From: Diogma glabrata
Taxonomy: Eukaryota > Arthropoda > Insecta > Diptera > Cylindrotomidae
Assembly: GCA_963693315.1 (NCBI GenBank)
Contig: OY856186.1
Location: 95,956,943 to 96,020,942, forward strand
Direction: 5' to 3'
DNA length: 64,000 bases
The notes beneath the pieces are model-generated. The model was not told where the DNA came from, did no database searches, and worked only from the letters and a program-made list of their open reading frames with translations. The translations under genes and the position numbers were made by a program. Shown one piece after another: positions 43,596 to 54,540 of this stretch. Within the stretch, counting starts at the first letter, position 1, and each line of letters begins with the position of its first letter.

Positions 43596-43652
43596 TGGGT
43601 GGGTGGGTGGGTGGGTGGGTGGGTGGGTGGGTGGGTGGGTGGGTGGGTGGGT
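43596..43652. repeat. (GGGT)14 microsatellite
   Basis: An uninterrupted tetranucleotide tract with G-quadruplex potential on the plus strand. It stands at the edge of the satellite region and is not the insect telomere repeat (TTAGG). Confidence 0.97.
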
Positions 43653-44100
43653 GAGTTTTCTGCATAGGATCTTGATGAAACTTTGGCAAATGATACAGGT
43701 TCACTTGAAAATAGAAGATCTGGATTCGTTTTAAATTTGGACAAAATGGCGGGGGGTCTCCCGAACACCTCTAAGTTTAAATCTTGAATAACTTCTGATC
43801 TCGAGCTATGATCTTATTGAAACTTAGTATATAAGGTTTTAGTACTGTTTCCAATACTTCTGCATACCAACTTCCGGTTTGTCACTTCCGGTTAAAAAGT
43901 TTTTTTTTCAGGTGTTTATCCCTACTGTAGCCTACAATTACCAATCGATTTTCATGAAACGTTGCGAAAAGCTTTTAAATAACATGAGAAAGATTTTATC
44001 AGCTTTTGGAGCACATTGGATAAAGGGTTGGGGGGTCCACCATACAACAGGTGGTTTTTTCCACAAAGTTTTTATGTTTGTTGGGAGCATAAAACATTCA
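43653..44100. repeat. Diverged satellite units flanking the array
   Basis: Contains variants of the satellite landmarks: GATGAAACTTTGGCAAATGA, GGCGGGGGGTCTCCCGAACA, ACTTCCGGTTTGTCACTTCC and TTTGTTGGGAGCATAAAACA. These are older monomers outside the homogenised array. Confidence 0.75.
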
Positions 44101-46625
44101 TTCGTGAATGAATTTTGATGACACTTTGGAAAAACATGCAAACATGTATGACAAAGAACTGATTAGTTTTTGAGCGATAGTGAACAAAGTGGTGGGGGGT
44201 CCCTGGAGCACCTGTTTTTTTGAAAGCTCTATAACTTCTGTACCCGATAAGCGAATTGGATGAAACTTGGTACATGAGTATGTAGTACGATTTAAAATAG
44301 TTCTGCATCCCAACTTCCGGTTTTTCACTTCCGGTAAAAAAAATTTTTTGTACTTTTTTGAAGTTTTTTCAGTGTCTTTATGCACACTACAGCCTACAAT
44401 AATGAAGTGATTATAATGAAACTTATGGAATAGGGTTTCAATTAGTGTGAAAAGATAATTATCATGTTTTGGGACACATTGATCAAAGTGGTGGGGGGTC
44501 TACCATACAAATGCTGACTTTTCACACTTTGTTTTTTAAGTTTGTTGGGAGCATACAGACTTCATTCATTATTCAATTTTAATGACACTTTGGAAAAAGA
44601 TGGAGACTTAAGTAACAAAGAACTGATTAGTTTTTGGATAATATTGGAATAAGTGGTGGGGGTCCTCCCGAACACCTGTTTAATGTGTCACACTTTTTTC
44701 AATGTTTGTTGGGAGCACACAGCATTCGTTCGTGAACGAATTTTGATGACACTTTGGAAAAAGATGCAAACATGTATGGCAAAGAACTGATTAGTTTTTG
44801 AGCGATAGTGAACAAAGTGGTGGGGGGTCCCTGGAGCACCTGTTTTTTTGAAAGCTCTATAACTTCTGTACGTGATAAGCGAATTGGATGAAACTTGGTA
44901 CATGAGTATGTAGTACGGTTTAAAATAGTTCTGCATCCCAACTTCCGGTTTTTCACTTCCGGTAAAAAAAATTTTTTTGTACTTTTTTGAAGTTTTTTCA
45001 GTGTCTTTATGCACACTACAGCCTACAATAATGAAGTGATTATAATGAAACTTATGGAATAGGGTTTCAATTAGTGTGAAAAGATAATTATCATGTTTTG
45101 GGACCCATTGATCAAAGTGGTGGGGGGTCTACCATACAAATGCTGACTTTTCACACTTTGTTTTTAAAGTTTGTTGGGAGCATACAGACTTCATTCATTA
45201 TTCAATTTTAATGACACTTTGGAAAAAGATGGAAACTTAAGTAACAAAGAACTGATTAGTTTTTGGATAATATTGGAATAAGTGATGGGGGTCCTCCCGA
45301 ACACCTGTTTAATGTGTCACACTTTTTTCAATGTTTGTTGGGAGCACACAGCATTCGTCCGTGAACGAATTTTGATGACACTTTGGAAAAAGATGCAAAC
45401 ATGTATGGCAAAGAACTGATTAGTTTTTGAGCGATAGTGAACAAAGTGGTGGGGGGTCCCTGGAGCACCTGTTTTTTTGAAAGCTCTATAACTTCTGTAC
45501 GTGATAAGCGAATTGGATGAAACTTGGTACATGAGTATGTAGTACGGTTTACAATAGTTCTGCATCCCAACTTCCGGTTTTTCACTTCCGGTAAAAAATT
45601 TTTTTTTTTACTTTTTTGAAGTTTTTTCAGTGTCTTTATGCACACTACAGCCTACAATAATGAAGTGATTATGATGAAACTTATGGAATAGGGTTTCAAT
45701 TAAAGTGAAAAGATAATTATCATGTTTTGGGACACATTGATCAAAGTGGTGGGGGGTCTACCATACAAATGCTGACTTTTCACACTTTGTTTTTTAAGTT
45801 TGTTGGGAGCATACAGACTTTGTTCATTAATTTATTTTAATGACACTTTGGAAAATGATGGAGACTTAAGTAACAAAGAACTGATTAGTTTTTGGATAAT
45901 ATTGGAATAAGTGGTGGGGGTCCTCCCGAACACCTGTTTAATGTGTCACACTTTTTTCAATGTTTGTTGGGAGCACACAGCATTCGTTCGTGAACGAATT
46001 TTGATGACACTTTGGAAAAAGATGCAAACATGTATGGCAAAGAACTGATTAGTTTTTGAGCGATAGTGAACAAAGTGGTGGGGGGTCCCTGGAGCACCTG
46101 TTTTTTTGAAAGCTCTATAACTTCTGTACGTGATAAGCGAATTGGATGAAACTTGGTACATGAGTATGTAGTACGGTTTAAAATAGTTCTGCATCCCAAC
46201 TTCCGGTTTTTTACTTCCGGTAAAAAAAAATTTTTTGTACTTTTTTAAAGTTTTGTCAGTGTCTTTATGCACACTACAGCCTACAATAACGAAGTGATTA
46301 TGATGAAACTTATGGAATAGGGTTCCAATTAGTGTTTGTTGGAAGCATACAACATTCGTTCGTTAAGTAATTTTGATTACACTTTGCAAAAAGATGCAAA
46401 TATGTATGGCAAGGAACTGATTAGTTTTTTTAGTGATAGTGAACAAAGTGGTAGGGGGTCCTCCAAGCACCTGTTATTTTGGAAGCTCAATAGCTTCTGT
46501 ACCTGATAATCGAGTTGGATGAAATTTGGTACATACACATTTAGTACGGTTTACAACAGTTCTGCATCCTAACTTCCGCTTTGTCACTTCTGATAAAATT
46601 TTTTTTACTTTTTCTCGTACAACAG
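44075..46625. repeat. 629-bp higher-order satellite array
   Basis: Equivalent points recur at 44699, 45328 and 45957 (exactly 629 bp apart), with partial copies on both sides. Each unit joins a long block of about 455 bp (GAGCACACAGCATTCGTTCG ... ACTTCCGGTTTTTCACTTCC ... CATGTTTTGGGACACATTGA) and a short block of about 174 bp (GAGCATACAGACTTCATTCA ... GTCCTCCCGAACACC). The two blocks share GACACTTTGGAAAAAGATG and AAGAACTGATTAGTTTTTG, so the unit arose from one older monomer. All frames here are periodic artefacts. Confidence 0.95.
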
Positions 46626-47129
46626 AATTTATGTTTGTTGGGATACTACTGCCTGCTTTAATATTTTTATTATTAGAACTACGAAGTCCATAATATTGGT
46701 TAGCTTTTAATTAAAGTATTTTATGGATATTAGCTCATTATATATCCAGAACACTATGTTTCCAGAGCTGTGGTGAAGTCAGCCTATGCATCAGCGTCGC
46801 AATATTTTTATTATACTATTACCGAAGTTTCAAAAAAATCGGAAATGGTCGGATTCACATCATCGGCGTCTTGATTCAATATTCCATCAATAGTCAATCA
46901 TTGATCATTCCATCTATTCTCGAAATGCATTATTAGGTTGCGATTAATTCATTAATGAATTATATAAGATGTCAAAATGTATATAATTTATTTAGATAGT
47001 TTAATTTATTGAAAAACGCGTTATAAGGAGATGGCCTCGCGTTATAGGAGAACAGTACTCAACTTTCACTGCGCGTTATATAGAAAACGCGGTTTAAAAG
47101 TACCACGTTATAGGAGAGTTGAATGTATT

Positions 47130-47960
47130 TGCAATTTTTTTGTTATTACTAGGCGTGGACAAATACATTTTGTAACTGTAGAACATTTCAAGTTGATAGC
47201 ACTTTTAGTTTGTGATAAAATCGATTATGTAGAATTTTGGACAGACACCGAAGTCTCACCAATACAATATGATACCGTTTTTACTCTTTTAAAGTACGGC
47301 ACCCTTATTATGAACAAACTGACGAAGCATGTAATCAGAGTTAAAGTCGTATCTGTTTGTATGCCTAGATAAAATCATAATAGTCACTGATGAATTACAC
47401 CCCAATAAACAGAAAAGAAAATAGTTATGCGTCAATATCACGTGTTGGTTCTGCATTCGCCTCAGTGGCCGGCACTAATTTTTGATTATCTGTCTTAAAG
47501 TCAGCTAGAGTGGACATCTAAAGTGGATGGGAATTTAAAGTCGTTAAAAACAGCTTTAGCATAAATGATGATAAATTTCTAACTAATCTTAGTGGTATAT
47601 GGGCTATTATTTTGAAAACGTACATCGAAAAAAAAATCGACTATTTTCAAAAATCTGAAATTTTGATATATTGTTGGTATTGACGAAAGCAAAAAAGTTA
47701 TTTCTGGTTTTAGTTTTTGAGTACTCTGAATCGGAGTTATGCGCGGTTAAATTTTTAGGCTTTTTCACATAGTTTTGGTAATGGAATCAATGTTTTGTTA
47801 ATAGATCCCATAAATTTCATGCGATTTACGTAGATTTTTGCAAATAAAGAGAAAAAAAGTTGAATAATCGAAATGTGTTAGTTGGAAATTAATAATTTTT
47901 CTCTTTTTCGCTAGGCGGCGCGTTAAACCTTGGCTTACTTCAAAGCTCATATCTCAAAGT
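47130..47960. other. AT-rich DNA left of the long-TIR transposon
   Basis: The 113-aa frame at 47031-47372 spans the Tigger-like end and is not credible. CGCGTTAAACCTTGG at 47935 also occurs (CGCGTTAAACCTT) inside the 10-kb palindrome arms. Confidence 0.45.
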
Positions 47961-48479
47961 AAACACATGCAGCTATGAAATTAAAAAATAAAAAGCAGGA
48001 GATTCCATATGGTTTTTTTTCTACGATTTTTTAAAGTTTAGTATATGAAAAATTCACATGTGTTTTTACATGAAATTTATTATGCTTTACTAAATGTGAA
48101 TTTAAAATATTGAAAATTTTATATTTTAACATCTGTACTAAATTTGAAACATATTCTGTGCATTACTTATTGAAAAACAGGTTTTTATTGAGAATAAGGA
48201 TTGGAGATTCCAACGATCGAAGATTGTGATTTATACTTTCAACATCTTAACACTGACATAAAAGTGAGACTATTACTAATAATTTTTTTTTTCTATAAAA
48301 ATCATAATTTAATGAAACAATAATACTACAAACAAATATATAAAAAAATTAATTTATATATTTTTTTTGCCTTTAAATTGAAATATTTCTGATTATCGGA
48401 AAAGGAAAACACTTTGCGAATTATTTTATCGCGTAGTTTTATCCGGTAAAACCCAAGCAGAGTTTGCCAGACTTTGAAA

Positions 48480-48785
48480 TGTAGCCAAGCACTGGCCCAT
48501 TAATGGTTAACAGTACATGGCTATTGTTATTGGGCCAGCACTAGAACCATTCATCGGCCGGTCTATGGTTTACAGAAAATAGCCAAGCATTGGCTTTAAC
48601 AGTACTTAGCTATTTTTATTGGGCCATTACTGGAACCATAAAACTACCGATCTACGGCTTATAGAAAATAGCCAGTACACTCTACTTTATATGGTCTATC
48701 AATGACCTGTTAATGTTTAGCATTAATTGAATATTGTTATTGTACAATACTGCAACCATGAATTGCCCGATCTATGTCATTCGGT
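48480..48785 (+). repeat. Three diverged ~105-bp repeats inside the long-TIR element
   Basis: AGCCAAGCACTGGCCCATTA, AGCCAAGCATTGGC and AGCCAGTACACTC each start a block that continues with GGCTATTGTTATTGGGCC-like, CTAGAACCAT-like and GATCTA(C/T)G-like segments. Confidence 0.7.
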
Positions 48786-48983
48786 TAAATACACTAGAGT
48801 AATTTAAAAAAAAATAGTTTGAAAAATTTTACCTATAGTTCAGTTATCGTTTCTCAGCTGAAAGATTATGATATTATTGATAATGCTGGTATGAGCTTTA
48901 AATTTTTTTTCATTAGACATTTTAATTTTATTTTAATTATTTTGTATTTAATTTACATATAATAATATTTTATATGTTTTTTA

Positions 48984-49260
48984 ATGGTCCAGTCGTGGTT
49001 GCCAGTATTCGGCCATTTTTGCAATTCTGGTCGTTATTATTGGTCCGTTCTAAGTATTAAAATACTTTTAGATTTAACGGATGGCTCAGAAACTCAATAT
49101 AAAAATAAGAAAAATTTTATAAATCTTTGTAAACATATTGTTGATTTTAAAATACCTGCAGCATGGCATTTCCTTGCAACTGCACACTGGAAGTGTCCAT
49201 CGTATCGGAAGTACACTTAAAAGAGAAGCCCGGAGAGCATCGCTTAAAGGATAGAAAATA
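48984..49260 (+). pseudogene. Decayed transposase-like ORF (QYKNKKNF / WHFxATxH family)
   Basis: The frame holds LTDGSETQYKNKKNFINLCK, then IPAAWHFLATAHWKCPS. It continues in shifted frames as KREARRASL. I recall a widespread arthropod transposon protein with DG..SQYKN..NF.NL..H and WHFFATSHGKSPCDGIGGT followed by KR.AR.ASL; here GK and DG are already mutated. The conserved Asp may be catalytic, but the family assignment is from memory only. Confidence 0.55.
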
Positions 49261-50233
49261 TCAACGGCAAGGGAATCATTTGAAATGACAGAAATTTAGT
49301 CGAAAAAAATCAACCACGTATGAAATTTTCATATGTGTCTTCAGAAGATATCGAACTACAGGAGCAATTTCTTTCATGGTTTTCGAACATTAAAACAATT
49401 AGTGAACTTTAAGGATCTCAGTATTTTTTACGGGTTAACACTACGCGCGATAAAATAATTGCAAAAATGTTTCCCTTTTCCGATAATCAAAAATATTTCA
49501 ATTTATAGGCAAAAAAAATTATAAATTAATTTTTTAATGTATTTGTTTGTAGTATTATTATTGTTTCATTAAATTATGATTTTTATAGAAACAAAAATTT
49601 ATTAATAATCGACTTATCCTTATGTTATTGTTAAGATGTTAAAAGTAAATCACAATCTTCGATCGTTGGAATCTCCAATCCTTATTCTCAATCAAATAAA
49701 AACCTGTTTTTCAATGAGTAATTCACAGAATATGTTTCAAATTTAGTACAGATGTTAAAATATAAAATTTTCAATATATTAGATTCACATTTAGTAAAGC
49801 ATAATTAAAAACACATGTGTAAATGTAAAAACACATGTGTTTTTACATGTAAAAACACATGTGAATTTTTCATATACTAAACTTTAAAAAATCGTAGAAA
49901 AAAATCCATATGGAATCTCTCACTTTTTATTTTTTAATTTCAAGCTGCATGTGTTTACTTACTTTAAAGATTGTGAAAAACAAAAAAAACCTTAAACATA
50001 ATGTGTTTAAAAAGTAGGCCGAGGCACAGCTCAATGTAATTACTGGGTCAGCGAAAATGAAAGTTTTCAGGAGAAGTACTATGCATATGTCTAGAATTCT
50101 CCTTATAAAATTATTATTGATCAATTTTCTATATCGACTTGTCTGAGTAGATAAAATCAAACCATAGCACTTTGACGAGGAAGATTAAACCATCCTCTAT
50201 TTTTAACCCTCTAGCTCATGAGAATCGCATTCG

Positions 50234-50300
50234 AACAGTGGTGAATTTACGTATAGGCCCGTGCCTAGAACGGCAATATTTGAGGGGCGGCAAGATTTTA
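50234..50300 (+). mobile_element. Possible hAT/ZMYM-type element end
   Basis: CAGTGGTGAATTTACGTATA, then GGCCCGTGCCTAGAACGG and TTTGAGGGGCGGCAAG resembles the terminal segment of a common insect hAT-related repeat starting CAGTGGTG. The partner end was not found, so this is a fragment at best. Confidence 0.4.
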
Positions 50301-51115
50301 AAGGCTGCATAATTAAATGAAAAATTAAAATTTCAAAATTATTTTAATTTAGTTTTGCCTAGAGTATTTCAAATATTTCTCAAATCATTAATTTAAAAAA
50401 GTTTTGGTGGTGTTTATGGGCAGAGGAAACCCATAGAGAAAATAAAGCTGTCAACGAATTGGCACATTTTCTGCGTCTAAAATACAGACGTTGGATCTAT
50501 TAATCGTTTAGTCATTTGTAAAATTTAGCATTATCTATCAGATAGGAAACATGATTTTGATTGGCCGTAGATTTGTGAAATGGTAATCTAAATGTTTTTT
50601 CTCTTAAATGTCTCGTCATAACAAAATGCTAATTTGTACTGATTATTCATGCACTTTCAAAACTTTTAAAAAATTTCCGCGGTAATTGAAAAATCAACAT
50701 TTTTTTCAATTTTAACATTTTCTCCATTTAATCAGGAATCTTGAATATATTCGGAACGTCTAAACATTTGTAAAATTTGGTACAATTCGTTGTATGAGGT
50801 TCTCCGCCAAAAACCAAATCTCTAATAAATTCGGAACCATATAAATATTTCAAAAATTAAGCTCAATCCATCATTATTAGAAGACGAACATTATTTGTGT
50901 TAACCTATATTCTCCACCTTCAAAATTCTTATAGATAGAAGCCTGTGATTAAACCAATCAAAAAGATTTGCCTGCTGGATTATTACTCCTATAAGCATTT
51001 TGAAATTTCTTGTTTTATTAGAGAAGAGAGCTACTAGTAAAATGATAGCCAAATTATATCTGATTAGTAAATCAGCTTGATTTTTTGCCACCTAGAACAA
51101 ATGTCACTGATTTAA
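50301..51115. other. AT-rich spacer
   Basis: No feature recognised; the 63-aa frame at 50900-51091 has no known motif. Confidence 0.5.
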
Positions 51116-51249
51116 TAGTGTTCTACATCCCGGGTAGAAACTAGGAATTGCAATGCCGCGATTTTTGCTTCACGAATCCTGGGATTTGTGAAGTAAAAAA
51201 TCCCGAGATTCATTCCCTAGTAGAAACTGCTAATATTAAAAAACGATCC

Positions 51250-51655
51250 AATCTTGAGCCAGTATTGGCGACCCAAGTCTTGGTTAGTTAGTTTTCAGTC
51301 TGGGCCAGTTGTAAATGCCTAGACTGAACCTAGATTCAGTTTATTATATTACGCGTTATGCACCAGGCTAATGCATTGTAAACATGTGCCAGTCATATTA
51401 TCTTTATCTTTATTTTTATATATGTTAGTCTTTCCACGCATTTAAATGAGGTCTGGGGAAAAATGGGTTTTGACGGCCTGGCCCAAGTCTTATGTGGCCT
51501 AGGCTAGACTTGGCCCAAGCTTGCCAGACTTGGCCCCAGGGCATCAGTCCAAGCTTGGGCCGTTTGAAAATGTTAAGTCTGACCCAAACTCCAAAAGCTG
51601 AGGCGCCAGCTTAGCCCAAGCTTGGTCCATCAGCTTTTTCTTATACGGGACACAG
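51250..51655. repeat. Element rich in GGCCCAAGCTTGGGCC-type motifs
   Basis: Between 51270 and 51640 GCCCAAGTCTTGG, CTTGGCCCAAGCTTG, CCAAGCTTGGGCC and GCTTGGTCCATC recur in both orientations in otherwise AT-rich DNA, ending CTTATACGGGACAC. It resembles the design of 41168-41565 and 48480-48785 (many copies of a palindromic GGGCC/GGCCC core) but not the sequence. It is probably a MITE; ends not resolved. Confidence 0.55.
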
Positions 51656-52214
51656 AATAAAACTAGACATTTGTTACTAATAGGTAGAATTCGTTGACTT
51701 TGTGAAAAAGCATTAAAGTTTTACAAAAAGGGCAGATAGTCAAAATGAAGTGAATACCGGCCAATTTTGAAGAGTTATTCGTAAAAAGTAAACTTAAAAT
51801 GGTTTATTTGTTTAACTATTTCTGTTTGCTTAGAAATTTCAAAAGCGGACATCACTTCATTGTTATTGCAAATTCCTCGGCCTCCTTGTTTTTTTTTGTT
51901 TTTTAACAAGCGTTATTTAATTTATTTTATCCACGACTACTATAGAATATATGCTTTCTATGTGTATGTCTTCCATTGTAATATTCTCGCACTTGATGTA
52001 GAATGTAACATGATCGTTACATTCTACAATAGTTCTACAGTTTATTAAATATTCACCTAACAAAATAAAAACTTAACATTTGTTGGTATAGTAATATCAA
52101 AAGGTTAAAACGAGAACAATACATATATAAAATATAAAATAAAAAATTGAACATTTTCCGTTATGTCAATTGTTTTGTTTTTCTATTCTGTCTATGAGGT
52201 ATTTCAATATGGTG
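51656..52214. other. AT-rich spacer
   Basis: Nothing recognised. ACATGATCGTTACATTCTAC at 52009 is inverted relative to GTAGAATGTAACATGATCGT at 51997, a small palindrome. Confidence 0.5.
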
Positions 52215-52222
52215 ATAAAAAC
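52215..52222. repeat. 8-bp TSD of second hAT (left)
   Basis: ATAAAAAC, repeated exactly at 54533-54540. Confidence 0.9.
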
Positions 52223-52230
52223 CAGGGTTG

Positions 52231-52340
52231 TAACGTATAATACGGTAACGTATAAAACACGTATTATACGTACGTATAAAACGTATAAAACGTATAGTAT
52301 AAAACACACAATTATATACGTTTTATACCGTATAAAAGTA
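52231..52340. repeat. ACGTATAAAACGTAT cluster, left end of hAT
   Basis: At least six overlapping copies of ACGTATAA(A/T)AC in both orientations. The right-end cluster is 54455-54515. Likely transposase-binding repeats by analogy with the CCCGGGATCCCGGG clusters of the first hAT. Confidence 0.85.
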
Positions 52341-53875
52341 AAATCCTTAGTCGATAAAAATATATTTATATAAAATTATCGCGGGCGTATTATTCATCGT
52401 ACTCGTGATATTTAATATTTATACAGCTTAGTTTTCTGAACTAATAGGAACAGTTGCTTTAGAAAATATAACGTCGTCATGATAGTTTCTTACCCAATAT
52501 TCCTGTTAGTTCAGAAAACTTTCCACATTTTCAAAATATAATATAAAAAATTTAGTCTGCAACAATTTGACATTTCCAACCGTACCAATATGACATCAAT
52601 GACCAAAATTGAATTCACTCAATAAACTTCTCACTATACTTTTCCGTTTGACGTAAGTACATATTTTAACTATTACAACTTTTGTATAAAAACAATATTT
52701 GCTGCAACAACGTGATATTTTCAAACTGTACCTATTAATTAGATGTGGTTCAACCCGGATCCACACAACAAAATTTATTTAAAACATCTCCCTAAAAATC
52801 CCTGATAATTTCCCTAATTGCTATGAAAAAAAACGACCATATTCTGCAACAACATAATATTTTATTAGATAGAGAGTAGTTGAATCTGAATTGAACTATA
52901 TTTCATAAATTCAATAACATTTCATGATACCAAATAATTAATTTTTTGTACGAGTAAACCGTAAAATGCACTTTTGGGGTTCAAAAAGTGTTCGTAAAGC
53001 AGGCCTTTTTTCCTATTGAAATAACAATGCCTTAAATTGAAATAACAATGCCTAAAGTTGTTATTTCGAAAAACTGCTTGGATAAAATAATTTTCTAAAT
53101 AAATATTTTATTATTTTGTGTAAATATATGCATTGTTATTTATGCAAATAGTACAGTATCTTACTCGTACAAAAAATCTTGTATGCAATTCAGTCATAAA
53201 ATATCTTTTTTGCTTTCGAGTGATTGTTTCTCGGCTAATGCCTCGAGCAACAATTTCACTCTCAAGCGGAAAAGACATACTTTATGCCCTTAATACATAA
53301 ATAGCTATTATGGGCCAAACGTTTCTAATTCAAAATGTTTCCCATTAAGTAAATGTTTGTCAAAAAAATTTGGAATCAAAATTAATTTATTTCATTCATG
53401 ATTCTTTTGACACACTTATAATAATCAAGCTCCTGGTTTTACATTCAAATGCCAACTTTCAAGATTTCTCTACATTCAATCTTACTGCTCAATATCATTT
53501 AAACGTTTTTAAGCAAAATAAATATACCATTTTTTTAGAATTTTCCGATTCGTCCCTGCGGTTCTTATCATTGATGAAAGCTATTTTCTGAAACAAAAAA
53601 TTTTAAAATCGCTCTAGTAGTTTTCATCGGTTGTTACGGTTGGTTGGCAGGCCAGTCAGTACACAGACTACCATTTTTGTTTGCTTTTTAAGAATTTGTA
53701 TAAAACATTAATTGTTTATTTTTATTATTTTAATATAGAGGTATCAAAGGACATATTCGAAAGAATTAGAAAAGAAAATTCCAAACAAATAGTTTTTTTT
53801 ATAAATTATAAAATATATAAATAATTTATAACTACCTAATTATATTTTTACTGAGTATCAAAATTAATTGAAAAT

Positions 53876-54376
53876 TGGGTAGCGAAATCCGAAATTTGAC
53901 GTCCACGCCGTGCTGCCTGGGTAATGCTGACAGAATTAGGTTGGTGTATTGGAGACAAGCAGAGTAAAAACTGCTTAGTTAATGACGCTATATCACGGCG
54001 AATTGGCGCCTTACAACCAATGCGACTCAAGCGTCTGTTCTCCATGTCAGGGGCGGCTTGGAGCGGGCGTCTGTCTTGAATCAAGCGGCTCGCTATATAA
54101 ACGTGTAAAAAGGTTGTTTCTGGTGACCTTGATATGCAGAACGGACCCATTCACGACAATTTGGGTTGGGCCTAAGGTTAACACCCTAACCCCGGAAAAA
54201 AACTAATATGTTAAATTTGGATATCAGAAAAGAATAACAGACCCGGACAAAAACAGAATTTTAAAAAATCGGCTGCCATGGTAATTATGTCGCTATTGCG
54301 AACGACCGTGGTGAATATTCAAAGCTGATTAGCCTGGCAACGCTCCTACATGGAGCATGAACGCCTTAAAAAAAAA
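53876..54376 (+). mobile_element. RTE deletion derivative (SINE-like): 5' UTR joined to 3' end
   Basis: 53876-54215 matches the 5' UTR and first codons of the RTE at 9699-13125 (TGGGTAGCGAAATCCGAAAT; GCGAGCCGCTTGAT on the other strand; AATTTGGGTTGGGC). 54265-54361 matches the 3' end of the other RTE (60075-60180: CCATGGTAATTATGTCGCTA ... CTCCTACATGGAGCATGAAC). It ends in poly(A) at 54362-54375. About 2.7 kb of coding DNA is missing. Such 5'+3' derivatives can be mobilised by the parent enzyme. The frames within are incidental. Confidence 0.85.
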
Positions 54377-54532
54377 AAAAAATCAAAAATATAATTAATA
54401 TCTGAAGTAAGAACTATTTTTAATTTTTTATGAATAAATTTCAAAAACAAAAACATGTTATACGTTTTATACGTTATATACGTTTTATACGTTTTATACG
54501 TCACGTATTATACGTGTATATTAACAACCCTG

Positions 54533-54540
54533 ATAAAAAC
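54533..54540. repeat. 8-bp TSD of second hAT (right)
   Basis: ATAAAAAC, matching 52215-52222. Confidence 0.9.

Larger units (their letters stand above)
42465..47127. mobile_element. Composite bounded by pogo/Tigger-like TIRs and TA
   Basis: 42467 starts CTGTCAACTCTCCTATAACG; the reverse complement of the other end (47125) is CATTCAACTCTCCTATAACG. Both are flanked by TA. Subterminal CGTTATA and CGCGTT motifs recur at each end (42485-42670 and 47010-47110). Such TIRs (CAACTC..CTATAACGCG) resemble pogo/Tigger elements. The 4.66-kb interior holds a MITE, a (GGGT)n tract and a satellite array but no transposase. Confidence 0.75.
47960..49965. mobile_element. DNA transposon with TIRs of about 0.5 kb
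   Basis: About 47960-48432 and 49448-49965 are diverged inverted repeats. Matching landmarks are CATGTGAATTTTTCATATAC, GGATTGGAGATTCCAACGAT with CGATCGTTGGAATCTCCAAT, and CGCGATAAAATAATT. The 1-kb interior has a three-fold repeat and a transposase-like remnant at 48984-49260. No superfamily is assigned and the TSD is not resolved. Confidence 0.82.
52223..54532. mobile_element. hAT-type element with ACGTATAAAACGTAT subterminal repeats
   Basis: Starts CAGGGTTGTAACGTATAATA and ends (reverse complement) CAGGGTTGTTAATATACACG. Flanked by the exact 8-bp duplication ATAAAAAC. Both ends contain clusters of ACGTATAAAACG (52231-52340 and 54455-54515). The 2.3-kb interior shows no transposase. A 0.5-kb RTE derivative is inserted at 53876-54376. 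CAGGGTTG ends and 8-bp TSD identify the hAT superfamily. Confidence 0.92.

Noticed and set aside
43596..43652. Interstitial telomere
   Set aside because: GGGT is not the TTAGG/TCAGG repeat of arthropod telomeres.
43448..43768. Frames with Thr-His-Pro-Pro repeats, up to 106 aa
   Set aside because: They are translations of the (GGGT)n microsatellite and diverged satellite; no coding signal.
44072..46272. Repeated minus-strand frames of 80-108 aa across the satellite
   Set aside because: They recur every 629 bp and exist in two overlapping frames; open by chance and copied by homogenisation.
47031..47372. 113-aa frame as a gene
   Set aside because: Starts inside the Tigger-like subterminal repeats and crosses the element's end; no motif.
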